This document shows positions 1 to 11,210 of a stretch of 64,000 nt of DNA, piece after piece. The notes beneath the pieces were generated by a model. That model was not told the DNA's origin and did not search any database. It worked only from the letters and a program-made list of their open reading frames with translations. Source of the DNA: Megachile rotundata (taxonomy: Eukaryota > Arthropoda > Insecta > Hymenoptera > Megachilidae). The translations under genes and the position numbers were made by a program. Position 1 is the stretch's first letter; the number at the start of each line of letters is the position of its first letter. The DNA lies in NCBI RefSeq assembly GCF_050947335.1, contig NC_134997.1, forward strand, positions 6,386,001 to 6,450,000, read 5' to 3'.

Positions 1-470
1 ATCAGATTACCATTAATAATCGTCGTTTGAAACAATGATCAAACGGTAACTATTGATTAAATTGAGTACCTCTTTCGCGCAAATATGAACGAGATAGACA
101 AGAACAAACGGAAAGTGCTGCTGTTTCCTTTTAACTTAAAAACTTTCTACATTTTAGAAATTAAGAATTCCAGTTTTTTTAAATTGTTTATCTACTTTAT
201 CTCAGAATTACTAAATGATTAAATTTTCTGATTTTCTGATTTTCTGATTTTCTAATTTGCCGATTTTCTAATTTTCTAATTTTCTAACTTGCCAATTTTC
301 TGATTTTCTGATTTTCCAATTTTCTAATTTTCTAATTTTCTAATTTTCCAATTTTCCAATTCTTCCATTTTCCAATTTTCCAATTGTCCAGTTTTCCCAT
401 TTTCCCATTTACCAATTTTCTAATTTTCTAATTTTCTAATTTTCTGATTACTAAGTTTCAAAAATTTCTA
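1..470. repeat. AT-rich leader and (AATTTTCT)n octamer field
   Basis: The first ~220 bases are AT-rich with nothing recognisable. From about 225 to 470 the sequence is a degenerate octamer array on AATTTTCT, with variants TGATTTTC, CCAATTTT and AATTGTCC. Changes are mostly single-base within a held 8 bp phase. Confidence 0.8.
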
Positions 471-830
471 AATTCTTATATTTCCAAACTCAGAAATTTC
501 CACATTTCTAAATTGGCAAGTTACCAGAATCCTAAATTTCTAACTTCCTTAATGTCTATATTTTCAAATTTTTAAATTCACAAGCTCCTATATTTCTACA
601 TTCTTAAAGCACCAAATTTCAAGAATCTCAAAGGCCAGAATTTTTGAATCTAAAAATCCCAAAATTCCTAAACACCTAATTTTAGAAAGCCTCGAATTTC
701 CAAATTTGCTATTTAGAAATTTCCAAGTTGCCAGATCTACAAATTTCTAACATTCAAAACTTACAAATTTACAAAATATCAAACGTTTCATATTTGCAAA
801 TCTCAAATTTCCCAAATCCCCATATTCTTA
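471..830. repeat. Degenerate (aaatttcc)-type repeat
   Basis: Decayed words such as AAATTTCTAA, CCAAATTTC and CTAAATTTC follow one another without strict phase. This looks like an old, mutated continuation of the neighbouring octamer arrays. No gene is seen. Confidence 0.6.
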
Positions 831-1309
831 AATCTCCAAATCTCCAAATCTCCAAATCTCCAAATCTTCAATTCTCCAAACCTTCAAATCTCCAAATCTC
901 CAAATCTCCAAATCTCCAAATCTTCAATTCTCCAAACCTTCAAATCTCCAAATCTCCAAATCTCCAAATCCACAAATCCCCAAATCCCCAAATCTCCAAA
1001 TCTCCAAATCTCTAAATCTCCAAATCTCCAAATCTCCAAATCTCCAAATCTCCAAATCTCCAAATCTCCATATCTCCAAATCTCCAAATCTCCATATCTC
1101 CAAATCTCCAAATCTCCAAATCTCCAAATCTCCAAATCTTCAATTCTCCAAACCTTCAAATCTCCAAATCTCCAAATCCCCAAATCCCCAAATCCCCAAA
1201 TCCCCAAATCCCCAAATCCCCAAATCTCTAAATCCCCAAATCCCCAAATCCCCAAATCCCCAAATCCCCAAATCCCCAAATCTCCAAATCCGAAATCCCA
1301 AATCTCCAA
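831..1309. repeat. (CTCCAAAT)n octamer minisatellite
   Basis: About 60 near-perfect tandem copies of CTCCAAAT. The variant CCCCAAAT dominates from about 1165 onward, and a longer variant block (TTCAATTCTCCAAACC) recurs at about 869, 927 and 1139, showing higher-order duplication. Open frames in it on both strands are eight-residue repeats (24 bp is three octamers) and are not genes. Confidence 0.95.
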
Positions 1310-1985
1310 TATCCAGGATCATATTCCAATATCACCACACATTGAATTTGCTCGATGCGGTTTAATTCGCTAATCTTCAGTATACAGAAGTAATCCCCAA
1401 CGTAAGTTGCCGATATTATAATTGCAGACCAAGCAAAACAATGTTAACGTAAATATCACTGGAGAAGCAACGTGTAGAATTCGCGGTTTGATAATCCGTG
1501 AAACTTTATCGAAACGTTCGTAATCCAATATTCGACGTTAATGTATGCAAACTTGTCGCAATTTTGTACGTCGCGTGTTAATTTCATGCAAGAATATTCA
1601 GAACGCACGCGATTCACAGACCTATATTTCGAATACGTGTACTATCGAGAGTCTTAAACCTACGTGCACGTTTTCATCACGAATAGTACACGGTATTGGG
1701 ATTTTCGCTGATTATCATTTTAGAAAAAATTTTATGCTCTCATAGAAATACGAAGTATCGATTATTTTAAGTAGTATTTATACGCTTTTTAATGCGACAC
1801 GCTCCTAACTTATCAGATCATTTCAAGAGTAATGTCTTTTGCACACGACACTTTAATATGTTAAACAAAATTATGACACTCCGGTCATTTATTATTGATA
1901 CTGTATGTGTTAGTTTTTATTGCTTTACTGGGGCATGAAGGGTTTTTCGAGCTTTTTTTGAATAATTGTTTCGTTTGAAATATTT
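1310..1985. other. Unique AT-rich interval, no gene seen
   Basis: Non-repetitive sequence. A 66-codon frame at 1545-1745 has no recognisable domain, and I do not consider it a gene. It could hold an upstream Rasgrf exon, but I see none with a matching phase and homology. Confidence 0.5.
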
Positions 1986-2905
1986 TAAGTTGTCACGTAT
2001 GGAGGCTTTGAAATTTACAGATTGAAATTTTAAGCTTGACGATTGTTAAATTTTCAAATGGAGGAGTGGTGAAGTATTAGAACTCGTAAAATAGTAAAGC
2101 TTCAAGTTTTTCAATATTAAAGAAGATTTCAAAATTGTCTGGTTTTCAAATTTTTTAATTTTCCGATTTTTTAATTGGGATATCAAGTTCCTAAACTGAG
2201 AAATTTTTAAACTGAAAAATTAGTGTTCTCAAATTTTTTAATTGAGGAGTTGTCAAGTTTTTAAATTTTTAATCTGAGATATCCAAACTAAGAAGTGGTC
2301 GGGCTTTCAATTTTCAAATTGAACTATTGTCAAGTTTTAAAAATTACAAATTAGGAAATTGTCAAGTTCTTAAATTTTCAAATTGAGTTATTGTCAAGTT
2401 ATTACATTTTCAAATTGAGTTATTGTCAAGTTAAATTTTCAAATTGAGTTATTGTCAAATTTTTTAATTTATAAATCCAGGAATTTTCAAAGTGAAGGGC
2501 GGTCTGGTTTTTAGTTTTCAAGTTAATAAGTTCTCAAATTGAGAAGTTTATAAGTTGAGAAAATGTCAAACTTTCAAATTTTTAGATTAAAATATTATCA
2601 ACTTCATAAAGAGTTAAAGTGAAAAGTGATCGGGTTTTCAATTTTCAAATAGACAAATCATCAAGTTTTTTGAGTTACTGTGAAATTTTTTCATTTTTAA
2701 ATAAAGAAATGTCTAATTCTTAAAAATTCAAATTGAGAAATTTTCTAATTTTTAAATCATTCAATTTCGAAATTATGAAGTTCTCAAATTTTCAAGTTGA
2801 GTAACATTCAAATCGAGATATTAAGAGAATTTTAAATTCCCAAATCAAGAAGTTTGTAGGTTTCCAAATCTCCAAATCGAGAACATTAAATTTTCAAACT
2901 TCCTT
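1986..2905. repeat. Degenerate ~30 bp repeat field
   Basis: The words TTTTCAAATTGAG and TTGTCAAGTT alternate throughout. Around 2330-2460 three copies of a ~31-36 bp unit containing AAATTGAGTTATTGTCAA are clearest. The field decays outward on both sides. Confidence 0.7.
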
Positions 2906-3562
2906 CGAAAACTTTCAAGTACTGCATGGAAACGTTTCCTAATGAGCCTCCGTTGATCTCGACCATTGCACGCAGTTATGCAACGTAACGAGCATCAGTC
3001 ATAATACAACCTGTAATACTTAAATCTATAATAATTATGAAACGACAGTATCAAAAAATGAATTATCTTTTCTAACGAAATCTTTCAGTTAACATTTTTC
3101 ATTTTCATTGCCGAACGTAGCGAGACTCCTGAGACGATCTGATCTGCATTTGTTTGTTTGTTTGTCTGAGCCACGCTGGAGACCACAATTTCGGGTCCTC
3201 GACTTGAAATTTTGAGGGTGGATTCGCGAGATTCCCTAAATTTGCTGTATAGATTTTGGCGGCGATCTGACGACAGGAACCTGTCGTCATCGACGTCGAT
3301 CATCGTCGAATCGATAAAAGCCGTGTTTTGGTATCCTTTACGGTAATTTTTGACACATAGAATCAACTGGAAGCACGTTAAAGCTCTATAACTCATTGTT
3401 GACGACAATACTTGGTCGTCATTGACGTCGGTCGTCGTGAAATCAACAATAATCGTGTTCGGTATCTTTTTCGATAGTTTCAGACACGTGTAATCGATTG
3501 AACGACTTTAAAATCTCTACATCTTCTTGTCCTACATGTGTATATGCAGTATGTACTCAAAA
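2906..3562. repeat. Unique interval with a 132 bp local tandem duplication
   Basis: From about 3275 to 3530 two diverged copies lie head to tail. Both carry GTCGTCAT-GACGTCG-CGTCG followed by a CGTGTT-GGTATC-TTT stretch, offset by 132 bp (3283 and 3415). Minus-strand open frames here have no recognisable domain. Confidence 0.65.
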
Positions 3563-3687
3563 TTTGAAATACACATTCGAATTCGCGTAACACACCTGAA
3601 CCCACTAGTTGTATACGCATATGTAATATTATATCTCTGTACAGATATTTCACATGGAACATTTATTACATGTTACAGTGACGGTTA
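3563..3687 (+). repeat. Upstream duplicate of the exon 1 splice acceptor region
   Basis: About 125 bp resemble 3891-4017, which holds the polypyrimidine tract, the acceptor and the first bases of the first Rasgrf exon. Shared words include ACCCA-TAGTT-GTAT, TATCTCTGTA and TTCACATGGAACATTTATTA, followed by a duplicated acceptor TTACAG at 3673-3678 and TGACGGT in place of TGAGGGT. Read in the Rasgrf frame, the copy meets a stop about 13 codons on, so it is not an alternative coding exon. Confidence 0.75.
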
Positions 3688-4007
3688 GAATTAAAAAATT
3701 CCCTGACTACAATGTCTAAATTTAAATATCCATAAACTTGAAATTTCTCAGTCCTCAAATTAAAAAATTCACAGTTTCTATCAGTTCCAAATGTGAATAT
3801 TTAAAGTTCCTGAATTTGATAATCTGAAAAGTTAGACTTCTAAACTTGAAATTTTTCAACCCCCAAAATCCAAACTCTGTAATACAAATGACTAAACGGA
3901 ACGCACCTGGACCCATTAGTTATGTATATTATGTATGCATATGTATTCTCTATGTATATGTATCTCTGTATACACATTTCACATGGAACATTTATTACAT
4001 GTTTCAG

Positions 4008-4138
4008 TGAGGGTGAACGATTCGCAATTGGTGATGCTTTCGGAGAAAGCTCATTACGATCACTCGATGACTGGATATTTGCACAAGCGGACCGCCGACT
4101 CGGCAAAGTGGCAATTACGATGGTTCGTTTTATATCAG
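4008..4138 (+). CDS. Rasgrf: Rasgrf exon: start of first PH domain
   Basis: The exon follows the acceptor TTTCAG and ends at the donor CAG|GTGAGT. It opens with two bases of a split codon (xTG, so Met, Leu or Val), then encodes RVNDSQLVMLSEK and, further on, GYLHKRTADSAKWQLRWFVL. It aligns without gaps to the human RASGRF1 N-terminus beginning RLNEGHVASL, including the PH strand 1-2 signature GYLxKRxxDxxKWQxxWF. In humans that segment starts near residue 6, so little protein is missing upstream. The exon ends in phase 0. The intron end and the first bases of this exon have a degenerate copy 329 bp upstream (see 3563-3687). The ATG inside the exon (in QLVMLSEK) is an unlikely start, because homology continues upstream of it. 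Confidence 0.95.
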
Positions 4139-4209
4139 GTGAGTCGATACTCTTTCTGGCAACACAGGCTCGAGCCTTTTGACGCTGTATATAAGCCGAT
4201 TTAGATTTG

Positions 4210-4860
4210 TATTTAGCTTCTAATTGAAATCTTTTTTGAAATGCGAACTATAATTTATCTCCAAAGATATATCGCTTCTACGAATAGAAAATCAATTTTT
4301 CTGAGAATATTACATGGTCACAATTTTTTTTTATTCAAACGAACTAGTATTCCGAATGTGAAAATTGAAATAAATATTTGACTCAATTTTTTCTGAAAAG
4401 TGAAGAATAATGTTACTTCTGTAAATCAATTTTCTGAAAATCTATTTTTTATTAAAATCATATAACTTGAAGTTTTTTCAGAAAGTTTTAAATGACATAA
4501 TTTATTAATTTTCCTATAATATTATACAATCTTATTTTTAATTTTTATTTAATATAAATGAACTAGTATTCCGAATATGCAAATTAAAATAAATATTTCA
4601 TTTAGAACTTTAATAGATTTCTCAAGGGGGGACATCACTTCCACGAAAAGAAAATCAATATTTAATTAAAATCGAATAACCCTCGGAGTTGTTCGATTTC
4701 TTTTCAAGAGTTTGAAATAACGAAGCTTATTATACCATACATTTTCATTTATTTCCAATTAGTGTCATAATTCTTTTGTACGTTTCAAAGATATTAGTAT
4801 TTCAAATATGAAAATTGAAATAAATATTTTTATTTAGTCGAAGAATATCATTTTACATAT
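4210..4860. repeat. Three-copy ~220-231 bp degenerate tandem repeat
   Basis: The word ACTAGTATTCCGAAT, followed by GAAAATTGAAATAAATATTT, recurs near 4341, 4560 and 4791 (third copy more diverged), with similar flanking text. It lies in the first intron of the window. Confidence 0.65.
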
Positions 4861-5250
4861 TGTTTTAATTTCGTTTATAGTGAGAGGTTATGTATTGTCC
4901 ATTTATTTTGAACATGGTATTCATTTAAAAAAAGAATGATACATCACATAATTTATGTTCAATTTAGTACAAACTTTTCATTTATAACTAGTTAATATTT
5001 AATATTTTAAAAAATGCCAATGCTTTGTTTAACTTAAAGATCCATAAAAGAATATGCGTAGCTATTGATTGTGAAATTTGTGTAAGTCTGTTCTCAACGA
5101 ATAAATATACATTATTATATTTGCCTAAAAGAAATTTGTATAATCAAATTACACATTGATAAATTAGTAAAAAAAAATTGCTAGACTTGACATACATAAC
5201 CTACATTTTCTAATCGATTAATAACATAATCTTTAATTTTAATAACCCAA
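4861..5250. other. AT-rich intron, no gene seen
   Basis: Very AT-rich, without repeats above background or any open frame of note. Confidence 0.6.
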
Positions 5251-5690
5251 ATTCCAGTATTACCAAGTCTCTAAATTTGTAGGTTATGAGATTCTATAAT
5301 ACCACATTTCCTAATCTCCTCTCAAATTCTCAAATTCATTATTTCTGAACTCCTATATTATCAACTTCCCAAATTACTAAATATCCAAATTCCCACATTT
5401 TCAAATTCCAAAATGTCCAATTAATTTCCAAATGCCTACATTCCAATCTTACCAAGTCCCTAAATTTGTAGGTTATGAACTTCTATAATACCACATTTCC
5501 TAATCTCCTCTCAAATTCTCAAATTCATTATTTCTGAAATCCTATGTTATCAACTTCCCAAATTACTAAATATCCAAATTCCCACATTTTCAAATTCCAA
5601 AATGTCCAATTAATTTCCAAATGCCTACATTCCAATATTACCAAGTCCCTAAATTTGTAGGTTATGAACTTCTATAATACCAAATTTGTA
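5251..5690. repeat. 189 bp tandem satellite, 2.3 copies
   Basis: Near-identical copies start at about 5262, 5451 and 5640, detected on ACCAAGTCYCTAAATTTGTA and the following ~150 bases. Only a few substitutions separate them, so the duplication is recent. The monomer is itself built from short CAAATTCC-like words. Confidence 0.9.
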
Positions 5691-6240
5691 AGACTTAACC
5701 TAATTAACCTACATTTTTTAAGTAACTAATATAGTAACCCTTAATTTTCTTGAAACGAAAGAAAACGCAAAGAAACGAAACAAAAGATGGGGCACTTACA
5801 TCGCTTTTAAAAGATACGATCCATATATTTGCGATCATTTTCCGAGACAGGTCAAAGAAATTAACGGCACCAGATCTTTCGCAAACGAACATTTCCCAGA
5901 TCTTTCGTTATAGGTTTAACGTGACAAAAAAAACCACCACCTTTGCAGGGATGTTCGATACCGGAGGCTTGTTACTACCTCGTACGGAGAATAAAAATTC
6001 AATTAATCCTTTGTCGCGTTAACTGGTTTTACCTCGTTTCTTCAGAAATTCATGCAATTTTTTAATGGATTAGGGACGTTTGAAATCTCGAAGATGTTTA
6101 TTTTCTGTTCTTTATGAACTCTGTGTTAAATGTAATATCAAAGGACTTTTATTTAAACGTGTCTGACAAGAATAACGGTGATCTTTTTACGAATTCAAAA
6201 TTTGCACTTTGTGAAGCAGAAATTGATTTTTACATACTAT
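5691..6240. other. Unique island between satellite blocks
   Basis: Non-repetitive, with a 90-codon plus-strand frame (5750-6022) and a 62-codon minus-strand frame overlapping each other. Neither has a recognisable domain. I treat both as chance frames. Confidence 0.5.
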
Positions 6241-6850
6241 TTCTAAGTTTTTAGATTTTTAAGTTTATGAAGCTATCTATATTTTTAAGCTTATAAAGTT
6301 ATTGAGTTATCAGTTCTTAAATTTTTAGGTTATGAGCTTTTGTATTAAGGAATTTACGAATCTTCTAATTACCAAAATTACAAATTGGCAATTTTTAAAT
6401 TTCAAAATTTTGAACTTTACAAATTTCTACACTTTTGAATTCCAGAATGGTCAATTTCCAAATACATAAATTCCTATATTAAGAATTTCTAAATTTTTAG
6501 GTTATAAGACTATATTACTACATTTCTAAATTTTCTAATTATCAGATACCTACATTTTCAACTCTCCAACTCACCAAATGTACAAATTCCTAATTTTTAG
6601 AATTTCAAAATGCCCAATTCCCAAATACCTAAAGTTCAGTATTATCAAGTCTCTAAATTTTTAGGTTATGAACTTCTATAATTCCAAATTCCCAAATCTT
6701 CCATCAAATTCTCAAATTTATTATTTCTAAACTCCTATATTTTTATCTTTCCAAATTGCTAAATATCCAAGTTCCTAATTTTTCAAATTCCAAAATGTCC
6801 TATTAATTTCCAAATACTTAAATTCCTGTGCTATCAAATTTCCATATTAC
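6241..6850. repeat. Diverged copies of the 189 bp satellite
   Basis: The landmarks TCTCTAAATTT-TAGGTTATGA and TCCAAAATGTCC-ATT recur at about 6310, 6490 and 6650 in decayed form, at spacings near 170-190 bp. The block at 6630-6840 is the closest relative of the 5251 monomers. Confidence 0.75.
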
Positions 6851-6949
6851 TAAGTAACAAAATCTAATTGAACTGTTGTATTTATTTCTTTTAAACAATA
6901 ATTTGTGTCTTATTTTTTATTTAGATTTTTGTATATCAATTTAAAATGC

Positions 6950-7620
6950 ATTGTATAGATGCTTTGTTCATATATTATTATACATGTATATAAGGCGTTT
7001 TCAAAATGACACAAAAGAGAGTGAATTTCATGAAAAAATAGAACAAACGAATACAATTTTTTCATATGCCTTCATTATCGAAAAGACTGTTGAACAGTTT
7101 CGAGGTATAAAAAATATTTGTTCACATAAAATGATAAATGCAACAACTTTTCATGATTTTGCGAATTAATGAATGTTATCAAACAAATAAATCATTAATA
7201 TTACTAAATTTCGTTATAAATCATTTTCCGTAATATTATTGATGCAGATACTAATTTTTAATGCAAAGAATTTAGTCGATGATAAAAATACACATAAATA
7301 GCAAACCTAATCAAGTATTATAAAGTAACAAACCTATTTAGCGATATTAACCATATCTGTTGATTTAAATTTATTTACTGTAAAATTAAAAAATTTGTTG
7401 TTTCATCATTTTACACTGTAAACAAGCTTCCCTAAAAATCCCTAAAAAATGTTTTTCCCGAAAAGCCATATATAAACAAATTTAATTTCATATTTTTTTC
7501 CTTCCATATTGATCCATCCATTTTCGTATCATTCCCAAAACACCCAGTACAAAATACATCGCAAAACTTTCAAATTCCCGTTAAAATTCATGGACGAACA
7601 AAACTGTCTTTATTGTTTAA
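6950..7620 (+). mobile_element. Dispersed repeat family R-A, copy 1
   Basis: This segment matches the reverse complement of about 11590-12060, and its first part matches 48840-49075. Shared landmarks: GTGAATTTCATGAAAAAAT, TCATATGCCTTCATT, TTGTTCACATAAAATG, TTACACTGTAAAC, and ATCCCTAAAAAATG near its right part. No transposase frame is visible; the open frames in it are short and unrecognised. It is probably a decayed non-autonomous transposon. Its ends are not defined. Confidence 0.65.
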
Positions 7621-8185
7621 AAAAATTTGTCGACAAACGCAATTGTTCGAAGTTCTCAGCTCAAACTGCACTCTGCTATGACTGCACACAAACTTTTCCC
7701 TGCAGACTCATGCAAACGACCTTTGCGCGTTATCGGCCGAGTTGTTTCCTTTTGAAAAAGAGTTGAAAGCTTCGTATTTTCTTAGAACTTGTTCGAGAGT
7801 TTGAAAACTCGAGCACTGTTGAGAAATTTACCAGATCTCGAAGCTTTGATTAAGTCGTAGTCTTTTTGACAGTTGTTTCGCCGAAGTCACGAAGAGCATT
7901 TCTCGCACTTTCCACCTCCATTTCCTCTGGCATTTCATTCCCGTTGCGTCCATTCCTTGTTATTCGATAATTCCCTTCCGCGAGAACGAATCTCGTCTGC
8001 GAACGATAATTGTGTTCCATTTTATCGCTGCCACGGTGCTATCGATTACGTATTTGATGTTGTTTCGATAATACGTTGGCTACCGCATGGGAAATTGACG
8101 TATGTGGTCGGACATTATAATACGGATTATGCGTAATAATATCAGAAACGCAAATATGTGGTTAATATTTATATTCAATTTTTCA
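7621..8185. other. Unique island, no gene seen
   Basis: A relatively GC-rich stretch with an 87-codon frame at 7873-8136 and no recognisable domain. It may be regulatory; nothing in the sequence proves that. Confidence 0.4.
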
Positions 8186-8189
8186 TTCT

Positions 8190-8930
8190 TTATGATGTAG
8201 GTTTGATACGATGTTCAGTGGAGCGATTGATTACATTTTGGGATTTGGATATTTTTTGAATTTGTGATGAGAAAATTTGGGAAATTTGGGAATTGGAGAA
8301 TTTGTTTAGAGATCTGAGAATTGGAGGATTTTGGTATTTGGAGATTTGGGAATTGGGGAATTTATAGAACAGAAAATTGGGGGATTTTGGAATTTCGAAA
8401 TCTGACAATTGAAGGATTTTGGAATTTAGAGATTTGGAAATTGGGGAATTTTGGAAATTGAGGAATTTGGGAATTTCGAAATCTGAAAATTGGGGGATTT
8501 TGGAATTTCGAAATTTGGAAATTGGGGGATTTTGAAATTTGAGGAATTTAGAGATATGAGAATTGGAGGATTTTGGAATTTAGAGATTTGGAAATTGGGG
8601 AATTTTGGAATTTGAGGAATTTGGGAATTTCGAGATCTGAAAATTGGGGCATTTTGGAATTTCGAGATTTAGAAATTGTGGGATTTTGGAATTTGAGGAA
8701 TTTGGGAATTTAGAGATATGAGAATTGGAGGATTATGGAATTTTAAAGGTTTGGAAATTGGGGAATTTGGGAATTTAGAAATTTGGAAATTTGGAAATTG
8801 GGGGATTTTGGAATTTGAGGAATTTGGGAATTTAGAGATATGAGAATTGGGAGATTTTGGAATTTAAAGATTTGGAAATTGGGGAATTTTGGGAATTCGG
8901 GGATTTAGGGAATTTAGTAAGCAGTAAGTC
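8190..8930. repeat. G-rich (GGAATTTG/GAAATTGG) repeat field
   Basis: A degenerate array of words such as TTTTGGAATTTAGAGATTTG and GAAATTGGGGGATTTT, with larger duplicated blocks (the words GATATGAGAATTGG at about 8554, 8717 and 8837). On this strand it is the reverse-complement type of the C-rich arrays at 831-1309 and 25790-26640. Confidence 0.85.
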
Positions 8931-9274
8931 TGAAAACCTTAACATGTAGAAAATTAAGCAAATTTTAGAATTTTAAGAAACTTGACAAATTTAGGAATTG
9001 GAAATTTTGCAAATTTCTAAATTAAATATTTGAAATTTTCAGAATTAAAAAATTTGGGAATTCGGAAGATGTGATAATTTGCAAAATTTGCAAATGTAAA
9101 TTTACTATCAGAAAAATACTTCAAAAAAACCTTGTGAAGTAAATCAGAAATGTAGTTAATTCCAGACTATCAAAACTGAGATATTGTTGATTTGGAACAC
9201 CTTATTAATTTATCAATTACAAAATTCATATAAATTGAAAATACCAATAAATGGACAATTAATCTCTGTTTCAG
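8931..9274. other. Intron end before the second Rasgrf exon
   Basis: AT-rich sequence with decayed AATTTAGAA-type words, leading into the pyrimidine tract and acceptor at 9273-9274. No other feature is seen. Confidence 0.6.
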
Positions 9275-9391
9275 AATTTACTGTTTTACTACGAGAATGA
9301 GAGCTGCACGAGGCCCAGCGGCGTTGTTTTGTTAGAGGGTTGTTACTGCGATCGCCTCATCACCGCAAAAGGCAAAGAGCCGGATAAACAG
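9275..9391 (+). CDS. Rasgrf: Rasgrf exon: PH domain core, symmetric phase 0-0
   Basis: Acceptor TTTCAG, donor CAG|GTAAGT. The 39 codons read NLLFYYENESCTRPSGVVLL, then EGCYCDRLITAKGKEPDKQ. This matches the RASGRF PH strands 3-4, where the vertebrate protein has NLLFYFES, RPSG, LLEGC and a KEPxxKQ end. Both boundaries are phase 0, so skipping the exon would keep the frame but delete 39 residues from the middle of the PH fold and presumably destroy it. The exon sits alone between introns of 5.1 and 46.3 kb and is flanked by oppositely oriented copies of one repeat family (about 6950-7620 and 11590-12060), which could affect its splicing. Confidence 0.96.
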
Positions 9392-10276
9392 GTAAGTCTC
9401 TTCAATATTAAATCTACTGTTCTATTCGTTCCACTGCTAGCAGTCAGCGAACTTTAATTCTTTCAACAATTTATTATGCGTTAAATTAATTAACAGCTAT
9501 CTTACTAAATAAATTAACAAAATTATTTCCATATTATATCTACAGTGTTAGTTTGTGTTCATGCAGTTTGGATAAACTTTTAACACTAGAGTCACAATAA
9601 TTTCTTCTTTAACTTACAGTTGAATTGACTTATAAAAATAAATTGATTTTAACAAACATATACCTTGATGGTTATATTATACATAACTGATATAACTGTT
9701 GCGTATAACTGTTATGAGCTAATGAATTATATAATCGTTATGAAATTGTTATGAATTTGTTACTTAAGAAGTGATAAACTCGGTATACGTTTAATTCTAA
9801 TTAATTATTTGCACGTACACTTTATGGTGCAATTTATTTAATCGGTAGTGCAGTAAAATCTAATGCACGAATAAATACTTCAATGGCTGCACGTTTATGC
9901 AGTCGAACGTCGCCAAGGCAACATTTTTGAAGAATTAATTTTAACAAGCTTGATGTGAATTCACGAAATAATTCAACATGTATGAACATACACGTAAAAA
10001 CAACAATTTAATAACAAGTTTAATAATATATAAACATTTTAATTTGTTAAATACGGTAGCTATGGATACGACGCCAAAGCCGCCGCCATTTGCTCCATAA
10101 TTTACGTGGTACACCAGTGTAGTATAACATCTAAAATTAAAAACGGGAAATAAAACAATACATAATTATGGAAGATCAAACATTGCGGGGAAATACGAGG
10201 CCAATAGCGATATCCACATTTGTTTATATTCATAATTCGTCACACATATGTGTGAGCGGCCACTAAACAGTTAATA
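9392..10276. other. AT-rich intron start, no gene seen
   Basis: Unique AT-rich sequence from the donor GTAAGT up to the TA that precedes the inverted-repeat element. No open frame of note. Confidence 0.6.
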
Positions 10277-10455
10277 CAAGCTGTCTTACAATTAGTGTAG
10301 GTCCCTGAAATGGGGGGTAGCTGACGCGATTCTGAATAAGATTTCCCTTTGCAAAAATGGGGTTTGAAGCTCCGTTTTTGAATTATTAAGGAAAAACACG
10401 GACTAATCAGAGCGCGAGGATTACGTGCGCGCAGACGCGAGAACGTCAGCTTCGG
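10277..10455 (+). repeat. Left terminal inverted repeat
   Basis: Pairs with 11211-11389. Conserved stretches include AATTAGTGTAGGTCCCTGAA, AATTATTAAGGAAAAAC and TCAGAGCGCGAGGATTACG. Confidence 0.88.
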
Positions 10456-11200
10456 ATAACGCGTAGTTCTCCAACGCGTGGTAATCCAACGCGTAGTAAT
10501 GCAATGCGTGGTAATTCTACGCTTCGTAATGCAACGTGTGGTAATCCAATGCGTAGTAATCCAACGCGTAGTAATCCAACGCGTGGTAACCCAGCGTGTG
10601 AATATCCAATGCGTAGTAATCCAGCACGTGGATATTCAACGCGTAGTAATCCAACGCGTAGTAATGCAATGCGTGGTAATTCTACGCTTAGCAATGCAAC
10701 GTGTGGTAATCCAACGCGTAGTAATCCAACGCGTAGTAACCCAGCGTGTGAATATCCAATGCGTAGTAATCCAGCACGTGGATATTCAACGCATAGTAAT
10801 CCAACGCGTAGTAATGCAATGCGTGGTAATTCTACGTGTAGGAATCTAACGCGTGGAAATCAAACGCGTAGTTAACCAACGCGTAGTAATGCAATGCGTG
10901 GTAATTCTACGCTTAGCAATGCAACGTGTGGTAATCCAATGCGTAGTAATCCAACGCGTAGTACTCCAACGCGTGGTAACCCAGCGTATGAATATCCAAC
11001 GCGTAGTAATCCAGCATGTGGATATTCAACGCGTAGTAATCCAACGCGTAGTAATGCAATGCGTGGTAATTCTACGCGTAGGAATCTAACGCGTAGTTAA
11101 ACAACGCGTAGTAATGCAACGTGTGGTAATTCTACGCGCACTAATGCAACGAGTGGTAATTTAACGCGTAGTAATCAGAGCGCGAGGATTACGAGTGCTC
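10456..11200. repeat. 15 bp minisatellite AACGCGTAGTAATCC
   Basis: About 48 tandem copies of a 15-mer with variants (AATGCGTGGTAATTC, CAGCGTGTGAATATC). Larger blocks repeat: a stretch from about 10494 is repeated from about 10659 and again from about 10884. The array ends at 11174 in TCAGAGCGCGAGGATTACG, a third copy of an internal piece of the TIR. Long open frames on both strands follow from the 15 bp period (five codons) and are not genes. Confidence 0.95.
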
Positions 11201-11210
11201 AACCACTAGG

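Noticed and set aside
831..1309. Possible CRISPR-like array
   Set aside because: Units are directly adjacent 8-mers with no spacers, and the sequence is from an intron-bearing eukaryote.
10478..11100. Overlapping 68-123 codon frames on the plus strand
   Set aside because: Two plus frames and one minus frame are open at once over the 15 bp minisatellite, as expected of a repeat and not of a gene.
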